DNA of 13,608 nt from Phyllobacteriaceae bacterium (GCA_024645155.1 JAHEGF010000071.1:1-13608), one strand, 5' to 3'. Counted from the stretch's first letter, positions 1 through 8,139 are shown. The notes: generated by a model not told the origin, from the sequence alone. Translations and numbers: made by a program.

Positions 1-815
1 TAGTGATGCAATCCAGTTCTTCGCTTCGATCGCCGTCACGGTGTTTGCATAATCGGAACTTCGAAACCGGGAAAACTCCTGGATGCAATTCGGAACTTGC
101 GTTCTGTTCTTTCAGGCAACGCTTTGGCGTGCTTGCCGCTACCGCGGCGGGAGATTTCCGCGTTGATTACCTCGTCGAAAGTAACCCCGTCATTCTTTGC
201 TGAATCAACGCGCAACAGCGCTTTTACCAGCATCGGGTGAATTGGTTGCCCGTTGAATTCGCCGTCATCGCGTTCTGCCTGGCGGGCCATTGCCTCGTAG
301 CTGGCGACACATATTGCTTGCGCCAAGGTCCGCCACTCGGCGGTTCCCAGTTCTACTTCGGTATTTCCCGCAAGCTGGTGGCGTTCTATGCGACGGCCGA
401 CAAGGCGATTGAGCATTTCATCCGGCAGTTTTCCGGAAAACCCATCACGCAACCAACGCGCATTATCAAGATCAGGCCCCATTTCGGCGTAACGATAATC
501 GACGGCCCTTATCTCGTGATCAAAAGCTATCTGGCTCCGATACTCGATCAAGGCAATCTCTTCTGCACCTAACGGACGGCGAGATCGTGTTTTCGTCGTT
601 GAGTTGTTTGACAACATTCTTTTGGCTTGACCGATTTTCGATTGCAAAACCGTGACAGCGCCCGGCAGTTTCTGCAGCGCCAACCGCCTGTCGGCACCGA
701 GCGGTGTGCGCATTTCCGATTTCCCATCCAGGAATCGCCGAAGTTGCGCAGGCACGACCAAACGGGCGTAGTAACGACCTTGCCGATAAAGGAGATGACG
801 AACTTTTCCGGCCAT
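1..815 (-). pseudogene. Tyrosine recombinase/integrase, N-terminal part, frameshifted and cut by window edge
   Basis: Reads leftward from ATG at 815 (residues MAGKVRHLLYRQGRYYARL). This resembles the start of phage/island integrases with an N-terminal DUF6538-type domain, found in Alphaproteobacteria. A GTG five codons upstream (830) is possible, but the MAGKV start matches the family. The frame is intact for about 248 codons, through a stretch ending ERTERKFRIASRSF, where the SAM-like core-binding domain should begin. It then reads out of frame to TGA at 38-36. The -1 frame is open from 69 to 1 and encodes RFRSSDYANTVTAIEAKNW, which continues the family pattern, so one base appears to be lost around 70-76. 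The catalytic domain (R..HxxR..Y) would lie beyond the left edge. It starts about 97 bp from the tRNA-Val 3' end, which suggests an element integrated at that tRNA. A sequencing error could also explain the shift. Confidence 0.75.
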
Positions 816-866
816 CTGATTCCAATCCACGGAATGGAACTAATTTTGTAACAGAGGAATGGGCAA

Positions 867-908
867 AACCCTTTGAAAGTCAATAACTTTAAGCGATTTC
901 AAAGGGTT
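867..908. repeat. Perfect 12-bp inverted repeat between integrase and tRNA-Val
   Basis: Arm AACCCTTTGAAA at 867-878 is exactly complementary to TTTCAAAGGGTT at 897-908, with an 18-nt spacer. It begins four bases past the encoded CCA end of tRNA-Val. On the minus strand the transcript would fold into this stem and continue with TTTTGCC, so it may help end tRNA-Val transcription, although the T run is short. It could instead be a binding site tied to the recombinase. The repeat is seen directly; its role is inference. Confidence 0.6.
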
Positions 909-911
909 GAA

Positions 912-987
912 TGGTGGGCGGTGAGAGACTCGAACTCCCGACATCCTCGGTGTAAACGAGGCGCTCTACCAGCTGAGCTAACCGCCC
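912..987 (-). tRNA. tRNA-Val (anticodon TAC), CCA encoded
   Basis: Read on the minus strand, the acceptor GGGCGGT (from 987) pairs with ACCGCCC, followed by discriminator A and a genomically encoded CCA at 914-912. The D arm (TTAGCTCAGCTGGTAGAGC), anticodon stem CCTCG/CGAGG with loop TTTACAC, and T arm with GTTCGAGTC are all standard. Anticodon TAC reads GTA and other Val codons. Body length is 73 nt plus CCA. Its 3' end faces the integrase gene, the usual side for integration of mobile elements. Confidence 0.97.
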
Positions 988-1011
988 TTGTCACGATCGC
1001 GACGATGTAGG

Positions 1012-1040
1012 CTGTTATGGTGAATTTGGCAACCCCGCAA
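1012..1040 (-). promoter_or_regulatory. Candidate promoter for tRNA-Val
   Basis: On the minus strand, TTGCGG (1040-1035) and TAACAG (1017-1012) are separated by exactly 17 bp. The -10 lies about 25 bases before the mature tRNA 5' end at 987. The match to the sigma70-type consensus is partial, so this is a position-supported guess. Confidence 0.4.
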
Positions 1041-1114
1041 GATGGAAATGACCGGCCGGAAAAGCCGATGCCATCCCGTTGTTCGAACGCCGGTGTTTCA
1101 CCGTTCTGTTTTGC

Positions 1115-1143
1115 TTGACACCTCATCGGTATATGCGTAATCC
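1115..1143 (+). promoter_or_regulatory. Candidate promoter for tRNA-Asp
   Basis: A perfect TTGACA at 1115-1120 (preceded by C, as in rhizobial CTTGAC -35 boxes) is followed after 17 bp by TAATCC at 1138-1143, a weak -10. The predicted start near 1150 would leave about 39 nt of 5' leader before tRNA-Asp. The rest of the 988-1188 gap holds no plausible gene. Confidence 0.45.
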
Positions 1144-1188
1144 ACCGCCACAATGTCATCGCCCGCAAAGTGGGCGGGGCATCAATGC

Positions 1189-1265
1189 GCGGGTGTAGCT
1201 CAGTTGGTTAGAGTGCCGGCCTGTCACGCCGGAGGTCGCGGGTTCGAGTCCCGTCACTCGCGCCA
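1189..1265 (+). tRNA. tRNA-Asp (anticodon GTC), CCA encoded
   Basis: Acceptor GCGGGTG pairs with CACTCGC (one G-T pair), followed by discriminator G and encoded CCA at 1263-1265. Anticodon stem CCGGC/GCCGG encloses loop CTGTCAC, giving anticodon GTC for Asp codons. The T arm contains GGTTCGAGTCC. Length is 77 nt including CCA. It is divergent from tRNA-Val and lies upstream of the nuo operon in the same direction. Confidence 0.98.
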
Positions 1266-1539
1266 TTGCTTCTTCGATAATGCGAAAAAGTGACGGCGCG
1301 CTGGCCCATGTAATACTTCTGTATCGGCGACATTGCCGCGGTCTTTCCGCGCAGGCTCAATTATATAGTCCATTTTACACCGCCTTTAACCCTTGTCGGG
1401 CTTGCGTCAAATCCTGTGCTGCGCTAACGCTCGCTGCGTTGCAACATGACCGTTTCGGGTGGACGGCGCGAGGTACGTTTGCTTTGATGCAAAGCGAAAA
1501 TCGTAACCTGCACCAATCTGCATGACGGAGAGGGAAACA
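1266..1539 (+). promoter_or_regulatory. nuo operon leader with weak promoter candidates
   Basis: This 274-bp stretch has no convincing gene and should hold the operon promoter. Two weak candidates are visible. One is a -10-like TATAGT at 1364-1369 with a poor -35 (GTCTTT, 1341-1346, 17-bp spacing). The other is CTTGCG at 1401-1406 followed after 17 bp by CTAACG at 1424-1429, reminiscent of the rhizobial CTTGAC-N17-CTATAT pattern. GCTGCG occurs twice at a 15-bp interval (1418 and 1433). No clear terminator for tRNA-Asp is seen. GGAGAGGG at 1527-1534 is the nuoA ribosome binding site. Confidence 0.3.
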
Positions 1540-1905
1540 ATGGACGCCCTATTAAGTTCCTATCTGCCGATCATTATCTTCATAGCGGTTGCGCTGGTGA
1601 TAGGACTTGCGCTTCTGGTCGTTCCATTCCTGATCGCATATCAAAATCCGGATCCCGAGAAACTTTCGGCCTATGAATGCGGTTTTGATGCATTCGACGA
1701 CGCGCGGATGAATTTCGATGTTCGCTTCTACCTGGTTTCGATCCTGTTCATCATATTCGATCTCGAAGTCGCGTTTCTGTTTCCCTGGGCAGTATCTTTC
1801 GGTTCCGTCGGATGGCTCGGTTTCTGGTCGATGATGGTGTTCCTCGGCGTTTTGACCGTGGGCTTCATCTACGAATGGAAGAAAGGGGCACTGGAATGGG
1901 ATTAA
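1540..1905 (+). CDS. nuoA: NADH-quinone oxidoreductase subunit A (NuoA)
   Basis: Membrane-arm subunit of complex I; with NuoH/J/K it frames the quinone-proximal proton path. The 121-residue product has three membrane segments (about 8-30, 66-86 and 90-112). The family signature lies in the first cytoplasm-facing loop: EKLSAYECGFDAFDDAR, including the conserved Cys, followed by FDVRFYLVSILFIIFDLEVAFLFPW with the conserved acidic residues of helix 2. Start chosen at 1540 because GGAGAGGG sits 5 bases before it and the length matches the family; the in-frame ATG at 1522 lies upstream of that site. First gene of the operon; its last 10 bases overlap nuoB. Confidence 0.97.
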   Translation: MDALLSSYLPIIIFIAVALVIGLALLVVPFLIAYQNPDPEKLSAYECGFDAFDDARMNFDVRFYLVSILFIIFDLEVAFLFPWAVSFGSVGWLGFWSMMVFLGVLTVGFIYEWKKGALEWD

Positions 1906-2474
1906 AGGACACGTCAACGCTGGTCGCGCCCGCTCCGCGCGGCATTATTGATCCGAATACCGGTAAGCCCGTTGGCGCAGATGACGCGTTTTTTGGTGGC
2001 ATGAATGATGAATTGTCCGACAAGGGATTTGTCGTTACCTCGTCGGAAGCACTGATCAACTGGGCGCGTACCGGCTCGCTGATGTGGATGACATTCGGTT
2101 TGGCTTGTTGCGCTGTGGAGATGATGCACATTTCCATGCCGCGTTATGATGCAGAACGGTTTGGCATCGCGCCGCGCGCTTCGCCACGTCAGTCGGATGT
2201 CATGATCGTCGCCGGCACCCTGACGAACAAGATGGCGCCGGCATTGCGCAAAGTCTACGACCAGATGCCCGAACCGCGTTACGTGATCTCGATGGGCTCA
2301 TGCGCAAATGGCGGCGGCTACTATCACTATTCCTATTCGGTCGTGCGCGGGTGTGACCGTGTTGTTCCTGTGGATATCTATGTGCCGGGCTGTCCGCCGA
2401 CCGCCGAAGCCCTGCTGTATGGCATTCTTCTGCTGCAAAAGAAGATCCGGCGCACCGGTACGATCGAGCGTTAG
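1896..2474 (+). CDS. nuoB: NADH-quinone oxidoreductase subunit B (NuoB), N2 cluster carrier
   Basis: Connecting-arm subunit that binds the terminal [4Fe-4S] cluster N2, which passes electrons to quinone. The 192-residue protein has the tandem-cysteine motif GLACCAVEMM (C71, C72), GSCANGGG (C136) and VPGCPPTAEALLYG (C166), the full ligand set. The first 45 residues are a variable N-terminal arm (VAPAPRGIIDPNTGKPVG), usual in alphaproteobacterial NuoB. Start at 1896 is preceded by AGGGG (1884-1888) with 7-base spacing and overlaps the nuoA end by 10 bases, suggesting translational coupling. The longer in-frame extension from 1812 lies inside nuoA and is not family-like. Confidence 0.98.
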   Translation: MGLKDTSTLVAPAPRGIIDPNTGKPVGADDAFFGGMNDELSDKGFVVTSSEALINWARTGSLMWMTFGLACCAVEMMHISMPRYDAERFGIAPRASPRQSDVMIVAGTLTNKMAPALRKVYDQMPEPRYVISMGSCANGGGYYHYSYSVVRGCDRVVPVDIYVPGCPPTAEALLYGILLLQKKIRRTGTIER

Positions 2475-2485
2475 GAGAGGGTGGA

Positions 2486-3094
2486 ATGAGCGAAGCGTTG
2501 CGCGAACTTGCTGGCTACATTTCCGAAAAGCTCGATTCTCAAATCGAATCCGCCGATATCGCCTATGGCGAGTTGACTGTGACAGTCGACCCCGGAGACT
2601 TGATTGCCGTTCTGACCTTTCTGCGTGACGATGTGCAATGCCAGTTCGTTTCGTTCATCGATTTGTGTGGTGTCGATCATCCGGAGCGCGCCAGACGCTT
2701 TGACATTGTCTATCACATGTTGTCACCGCGCCAGAACCTGAGAATTTGCATAAAAACCGCGACGGACGAGAATACGCCGGTCTCTTCAGCGGTTGATGTC
2801 TTTGCGGCTGCCGACTGGTACGAGCGCGAAGCCTATGACCTTTACGGAATTCTGTTTACCGGCCATCCGGACCTCCGGCGCATTCTGACCGACTACGGAT
2901 TTGAAGGACACCCGCTGCGCAAGGACTTTCCGCTGACCGGTTTTGTAGAGGTTCGCTACGATGACGAGCGCAAGCGGGTCATCTACGAACCTGTGGAACT
3001 GAAACAGGAATTCCGCAATTTCGATTTCGAGTCGCCCTGGGAGGGGACAGAATACGTCCTTCCTGGTGACGAGAAGGCGGGGGAGAAACACTGA
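2486..3094 (+). CDS. nuoC: NADH-quinone oxidoreductase subunit C (NuoC, 30 kDa)
   Basis: Connecting-arm subunit without cofactors that packs against NuoD. The 202-residue protein carries the 30-kDa signature at about 111-150: WYEREAYDLYGILF, then GHPDLRRILTDYGFEGHPLRKDFPL, then the C-terminal VEVRYDDERKRVIYEPVEL. NuoC and NuoD are separate proteins here, unlike the fused NuoCD of enterobacteria. GGAGAGGG (2474-2481) precedes the ATG and the gap after nuoB is 11 bp. Its TGA overlaps the ATG of the next gene by one base (TGATG). Confidence 0.98.
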   Translation: MSEALRELAGYISEKLDSQIESADIAYGELTVTVDPGDLIAVLTFLRDDVQCQFVSFIDLCGVDHPERARRFDIVYHMLSPRQNLRICIKTATDENTPVSSAVDVFAAADWYEREAYDLYGILFTGHPDLRRILTDYGFEGHPLRKDFPLTGFVEVRYDDERKRVIYEPVELKQEFRNFDFESPWEGTEYVLPGDEKAGEKH

Positions 3095-3531
3095 TGGGTC
3101 AGCGGATTGAGGGCAGGTGCCTGTGCGGTGGCGTTACTTTTGCGGCAACACCGGAAAAAATGGAAATGGGCGTTTGCCATTGTGGCATGTGCCGGCGCTG
3201 GACTGGCGGAACATTCATGGCGGTTTCATGCGGGGAATCGGTTGAATTTGCACCGTGGTCGCCGACTGGAAGTTACAGGGGCTCGGCCTGGGCAGAACGA
3301 ATTTTCTGCCGGCAATGCGGATCGACGCTTGTTTGGCAGACCCAGGACGGGAAACACCAAACGGTCTCGGTGCAGACCTTCGATGATCCCACCGTTTTCA
3401 AGTTCACAAGCCAGATATTCATTGACCGCAAACCGGACAATTATGAATTCGCCAACGAAACACGAAACATGACAGAAGCAGAGATATTCGAAATGTTTGC
3501 GCCCAAACCGGAAGGCCGCAAAAATGCCTGA
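3094..3531 (+). CDS. GFA/CENP-V-family zinc-binding protein
   Basis: 145 residues of the glutathione-dependent formaldehyde-activating (GFA) fold, a small beta-rich Zn-binding domain. The seven family cysteines are visible: C9-x-C11 (RCLCGGV), C28-x-C30-x2-C33 (VCHCGMCRRWTGG) and C72-x2-C75 (FCRQCGSTL). In the founding enzyme, the first and last pairs form the structural site and the central trio the catalytic site. It is shorter than canonical Gfa (about 190 residues), so the substrate is unknown and many relatives do not act on formaldehyde-glutathione adducts. It sits between nuoC and nuoD, sharing one base with nuoC and eight with nuoD, with a strong purine-rich site (GGCGGGGGAG) upstream, so it is translated with the operon. 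A role in complex I is not shown. Confidence 0.93.
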   Translation: MGQRIEGRCLCGGVTFAATPEKMEMGVCHCGMCRRWTGGTFMAVSCGESVEFAPWSPTGSYRGSAWAERIFCRQCGSTLVWQTQDGKHQTVSVQTFDDPTVFKFTSQIFIDRKPDNYEFANETRNMTEAEIFEMFAPKPEGRKNA

Positions 3532-4714
3532 GACTTCCGTCCGCGGATTTAACATTAACTTCGGCCCGCAACATCCTGCTGCACATGGTGTTTTACGCCT
3601 TGTACTTGAGCTCGATGGCGAGGTCGTTCAGCGGGTCGATCCGCATATCGGCTTGCTGCACCGCGGCACTGAAAAACTGATGGAACACAAGACCTACCTG
3701 CAGGCTGTGCCCTATCTTGACCGTCTCGACTACGTCGCTCCTATGAACCAGGAGCATGCATTTGCGCTTGCCGTGGAACGCTTGCTGGAAATCGGCGTAC
3801 CAATGCGCGGCCAGTTGATCAGGGTGCTTTATTCGGAAATCGGCCGTATTCTTTCACACATCCTCAATATCACGACGCAGGCTATGGATGTCGGCGCGTT
3901 GACGCCGCCATTGTGGGGATTTGAAGAGCGCGAAAAACTGATGGTGTTTTACGAGCGGGCTTGCGGCGCGCGCATGCACGCTGCCTATTTCCGGCCTGGT
4001 GGTGTTCACCAGGACATACCCGATGCGCTGGTCGAGGATATCGGCAAATGGTGTGACCAGTTCCACAAGACCATCGATGACCTCGACAACCTGTTGACGG
4101 GCAGCCGCATTTTCAAGCAGCGCAATGTCGATATCGGCGTTGTCGACATTGATGATGCCTGGGCCTGGGGGTTTTCCGGTGTCATGGTGCGAGGGTCGGG
4201 TGCTGCCTGGGATCTGCGCAAGAGCCAGCCCTATGAATGCTATGCGGAAATGGAATTTGACATTCCGGTCGGCAAGAATGGTGATTGTTATGACCGTTAC
4301 CTGATCCGCATGGAGGAAATGCGCCAGTCGGTTCACATCATGAGACAGTGCATCGAACGTTTGCTTGGCAAGGAGCGTACGGGCCCGGTTTCAAACACCG
4401 ATGGCAAGATCGTGCCGCCGAAACGCGGCGAAATGAAACGGTCGATGGAAGCGCTGATTCATCACTTCAAGCTTTACACAGAAGGTTATCATGTGCCGGC
4501 GGGCGAGGTATACGCCGCAGTCGAGGCGCCGAAGGGCGAGTTCGGTGTCTATCTTGTGTCTGACGGGACCAACAAACCCTATCGCTGCAAACTGCGCGCT
4601 CCGGGATTTGCCCACCTGCAGGCCATGGATACCCTGTGCACCGGCCACATGCTCGCCGATGTTTCAGCCATCATCGGATCGCTCGATATCGTTTTCGGGG
4701 AGGTCGACCGCTAA
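3524..4714 (+). CDS. nuoD: NADH-quinone oxidoreductase subunit D (NuoD, 49 kDa)
   Basis: Forms most of the quinone head-group pocket at the N2 cluster; related to [NiFe]-hydrogenase large subunits but without the metal. The 396-residue length is typical. N-terminal FNINFGPQHPAAHGVLRL is followed by DPHIGLLHRGTEKLMEHKTY and PYLDRLDYV. H21 and Y70 fit the quinone-binding His and Tyr: their 49-residue spacing equals that of His38/Tyr87 in Thermus Nqo4 as I remember it. The C-terminus has the family ending CTGHMLADVSAIIGSLDIVFGEVDR-type sequence. Start at 3524 (MPETSVRGF) is preceded by GGAAGG (3510-3515). It overlaps the GFA gene by 8 bases and ends 2 bases before nuoE. Confidence 0.98.
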   Translation: MPETSVRGFNINFGPQHPAAHGVLRLVLELDGEVVQRVDPHIGLLHRGTEKLMEHKTYLQAVPYLDRLDYVAPMNQEHAFALAVERLLEIGVPMRGQLIRVLYSEIGRILSHILNITTQAMDVGALTPPLWGFEEREKLMVFYERACGARMHAAYFRPGGVHQDIPDALVEDIGKWCDQFHKTIDDLDNLLTGSRIFKQRNVDIGVVDIDDAWAWGFSGVMVRGSGAAWDLRKSQPYECYAEMEFDIPVGKNGDCYDRYLIRMEEMRQSVHIMRQCIERLLGKERTGPVSNTDGKIVPPKRGEMKRSMEALIHHFKLYTEGYHVPAGEVYAAVEAPKGEFGVYLVSDGTNKPYRCKLRAPGFAHLQAMDTLCTGHMLADVSAIIGSLDIVFGEVDR

Positions 4715-4716
4715 CC

Positions 4717-5772
4717 ATGTCCGTACGCCGTCTCGCAGAAGAGTCTGTCCAGCCAGTAAAATTCGCATTCAACCGTGCAATGAGCGCCGACGCGAAAAAA
4801 TGGATCAGGAAATATCCCAAGGGTAGGGAACAGTCTGCCGTCATCCCGCTGCTAATGCTGGCACAGGAGCAGGAAGGCTGGGTCACTAAGGCGGCGATCG
4901 AACATGTTGCGGCAATGCTCGACATGCCGCTGATCCGGGTGCTCGAAGTCGCGACTTTTTACACCCAGTTCCAGCTTGCTCCAGTTGGCACGCGCGCTCA
5001 CGTTCAGGTCTGTGGCACGACGCCTTGCATGCTGCGTGGCTCCGAGGAACTGATCAAGGTTTGCAAGAAACGGATCCACGCCGAACCGTTCCACACCAAT
5101 GAGGCAGGTACGCTGTCCTGGGAGGAAGTGGAATGCCAGGGTGCATGCGTCAACGCTCCGATGGTGATGATTTTCAAGGATACCTACGAGGACCTGACTC
5201 CCGGCCAGCTAGAAAAGATCATCGAGTCATTCGACGCAGGCAATGGCGGCAAGATTAACCCCGGGCCACAAAATGGCCGCACCTATTCGGCGCCGGCAAC
5301 CGGCCTGACTTCGCTGACCGACAAGACTGGGCCGACGATCAAACTTGCCAGGACTGCAAAAGCGGTCAAGCCATCAGCGAAAGAGAAAGCCACCGTTTCC
5401 GGCGGCAACCCGACGATGAAACTGGCTGCAACGGCATCCGGGCGTGCGAAGTCGAAGGCCGCCGCAAAAAGTGCCGCTGCTCCCGGTTTGGGCGACAAGA
5501 ACCGGCCCCCGAAAGTTAGCAGGCCAAAAAATCCCGATGACCTGAAAATGATCTCCGGCGTCGGCCCGAAGATCGAGGGCATTCTCCACGAACTGGGTAT
5601 CTTCACCTATCGGCAGATTTCGGCTTGGAAAAAAGCCGAGCGTGAGTGGGTCGATGGTTACCTGAAGTTCAAGGGCCGTATCGAGCGCGAAGACTGGGTC
5701 AAACAGGCCAAGGCATTGGCCAAGGGCGGCCGCGACGAATATATCCGCGTGTTTGGCAAGGAGCCAAGGTAA
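4717..5772 (+). CDS. nuoE: NuoE (24 kDa, [2Fe-2S] N1a) with C-terminal helix-hairpin-helix extension
   Basis: NADH-arm subunit that carries cluster N1a beside NuoF. The 351-residue protein is about twice the usual core length. Residues 10-172 are a normal thioredoxin-like NuoE: RVLEVATFYTQF, CGTTPC (C99, C104) and ECQGAC (C140, C144), giving all four ligands. Residues 175-270 are a low-complexity Ala/Lys/Pro linker with an internal near-repeat (PTIKLARTA at 207, PTMKLAATA at 232). Residues 273-336 are a helix-hairpin-helix-like domain (DLKMISGVGPKIEGIL ... GRIEREDWVKQA) of the type labelled flap-endonuclease-like H3TH, COG3743. The domain recurs in the protein after nuoF. Start at 4717 gives the family N-terminus MSVRRLAEES; the GGGGAGG at 4697-4703 is rather far (13 bases). 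The upstream extension lies in nuoD. I recall extended NuoE in other rhizobia. Confidence 0.95.
   Translation: MSVRRLAEESVQPVKFAFNRAMSADAKKWIRKYPKGREQSAVIPLLMLAQEQEGWVTKAAIEHVAAMLDMPLIRVLEVATFYTQFQLAPVGTRAHVQVCGTTPCMLRGSEELIKVCKKRIHAEPFHTNEAGTLSWEEVECQGACVNAPMVMIFKDTYEDLTPGQLEKIIESFDAGNGGKINPGPQNGRTYSAPATGLTSLTDKTGPTIKLARTAKAVKPSAKEKATVSGGNPTMKLAATASGRAKSKAAAKSAAAPGLGDKNRPPKVSRPKNPDDLKMISGVGPKIEGILHELGIFTYRQISAWKKAEREWVDGYLKFKGRIEREDWVKQAKALAKGGRDEYIRVFGKEPR
5758..5763 (+). promoter_or_regulatory. Strong Shine-Dalgarno supporting the small membrane gene
   Basis: AAGGAG inside the last codons of nuoE lies 8 bases before the ATG at 5772, which itself overlaps the nuoE TAA (TAATG). This site is the main argument that the following 79-residue frame is a real gene. 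Confidence 0.65.
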
Positions 5773-6000
5773 TGGGCGCCAAGGTCGCAACGTCACGACT
5801 GACGGGAAAACTCCGGAGCTTGTCATCATGCGCCCGGTTCTCGATTGGCTTGACCGTGCTGGTTCTGGTCGGCCTGATATTGGCCACTGCGGTCACCGGA
5901 GACATGGCGCTGCTCAAGATTGCCGGAGTGTTATTTTGGTTTACCGGGATATTTGCGTTGCTGGAAATCTTTGGGCCTGCAAACAAGTGGGAGCGTTGTA

Positions 6001-6011
<11 letters not shown>
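5772..6011 (+). CDS. Small two-helix membrane protein in nuo operon, unknown function
   Basis: 79 residues, not recognised as any complex I subunit. A basic N-terminus (MGAKVATSRLTGKLR) leads into two hydrophobic stretches, about 23-42 (FSIGLTVLVLVGLILATAV) and 47-68 (LLKIAGVLFWFTGIFALLEIFG), with a short polar turn and a charged tail (NKWERCNAR). The basic N-terminus suggests both ends face the cytoplasm. It shares one base with nuoE at its start and 11 bases with nuoF at its end, and has an AAGGAG site 8 bases upstream. It is therefore likely co-translated with its neighbours. It could be an accessory or assembly protein for complex I, but nothing in the sequence proves that. Confidence 0.75.
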
Positions 6012-7302
<1,291 letters not shown>

Positions 7303-7311
7303 GGAGCGCTG

Positions 7312-8094
7312 ATGATGACACGCAATGAATCATCGAAAAACAGGCCGCCGATGCCAAGCAGCGCGATTATCGGACCGACGATCGGTGCTGCTGCCGCCAT
7401 GACAGCTGCCGGAACTGCAATTGCCGCACAGGCCTGGGGCATGTGGTTTGGCATGATGACCGGCGCCATGAACACCGCGAAAACCGGCGTACCAAGCACT
7501 TTTCCATCTTTCGGAGCTTTGAAAAAGGCCGACCACTGGGGTGATGATGAACCGGAATCCGGTGCACTATCACCCAAATCCGCCGAGCCCACTGCCCGCG
7601 CAACAGCCGCTGCAGAAACACTGGGCGCCGAAATCGAAAGCGTGACGAACGAGTTTCAGCGTGCAAGCCGCAAGATCGCCGAAGCTGTAAGCGGCGATAT
7701 CGAGGCGGCTATTGACACCGCGCAGACCATCGCACGTGCAAACCCGATTTGCGCGCCGCTCGTACCTGAGAAAAAGGCGTCCGCCAGGGCCCCGGTCGCG
7801 AAACGGAAATCAGCGTCAAAGAAAGCCGACAATTCCAATAAGGTAGAAGCGAAACAGGCAGCCAGCGGCAAATCCGTAACGTCGCCACCGGAGGATTTGA
7901 AAGCGATATCGGGTATCGGACCAAAACTCGAGCAGCTGCTCAACAAGGCCGGCATTCATACTTTTGCGCAAATCGCCGAATGGGCTGCCGAAGACATTGC
8001 CGGGTTCGACAGAAAATTTGCGCTCATGGGCCGTATTGAACGCGATGACTGGATTGGCCAGGCCCGCAAACTGATGGCGAATGGCAACAACTAG
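7312..8094 (+). CDS. Helix-hairpin-helix (COG3743-like) protein between nuoF and nuoG
   Basis: 260 residues, function unknown. After a polar start, residues 18-53 are Ala/Gly/Met-rich and hydrophobic (AIIGPTIGAAAAMTAAG..., then AWGMWFGMMTGAM). This could be a membrane hairpin or an amphipathic, phasin-like helix. Residues 90-145 are Ala-rich and probably helical (AETLGAEIESVTNEFQRA). Residues 150-190 are a basic Lys/Ala/Ser linker. Residues 193-256 are a helix-hairpin-helix domain (DLKAISGIGPKLEQLL ... GRIERDDWIGQARKL) that aligns without gaps to the NuoE C-terminus. AGGGAG at 7301-7306 precedes two adjacent ATGs (7312, 7315); either may be used. It starts 9 bp after nuoF and ends 45 bp before nuoG. 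DNA binding is possible from the domain name, but the context argues for a protein-interaction role with complex I; this is inference. Confidence 0.9.
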   Translation: MMTRNESSKNRPPMPSSAIIGPTIGAAAAMTAAGTAIAAQAWGMWFGMMTGAMNTAKTGVPSTFPSFGALKKADHWGDDEPESGALSPKSAEPTARATAAAETLGAEIESVTNEFQRASRKIAEAVSGDIEAAIDTAQTIARANPICAPLVPEKKASARAPVAKRKSASKKADNSNKVEAKQAASGKSVTSPPEDLKAISGIGPKLEQLLNKAGIHTFAQIAEWAAEDIAGFDRKFALMGRIERDDWIGQARKLMANGNN

Positions 8095-8102
8095 AACACC
8101 TG

Positions 8103-8118
8103 ACCGGGTGCGCCCGGT
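8103..8118 (+). repeat. Short hairpin in nuoG leader
   Basis: ACCGGG-TGCG-CCCGGT is a perfect 6-bp stem with a 4-base loop in the 45-bp gap before nuoG. No T run follows, so it is not a typical terminator. The nuoG start at 8140 has only a weak ribosome site (GGAACCTGGA), and the hairpin lies just upstream of it. It might stabilise the message or influence nuoG translation. Confidence 0.4.
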
Positions 8119-8139
8119 GGCGAAATCGGAACCTGGACT

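Noticed and set aside
237..572. 111-codon + strand open frame opposite the integrase
   Set aside because: It is antisense to the integrase frame, which shows clear family-like sequence; the + frame shows none.
1160..1176. CGCCC/GGGCG pair just before tRNA-Asp
   Set aside because: Only 5 bp and GC-rich by composition; not enough to call a regulatory structure.
1280..1525. 81-codon open frame upstream of nuoA
   Set aside because: No ribosome site, no recognisable composition or domain, and it overlaps the expected nuo promoter/leader region.
1522..1539. Alternative upstream start for nuoA
   Set aside because: The strong GGAGAGGG site lies between this ATG and the one at 1540, and the family length fits 1540.
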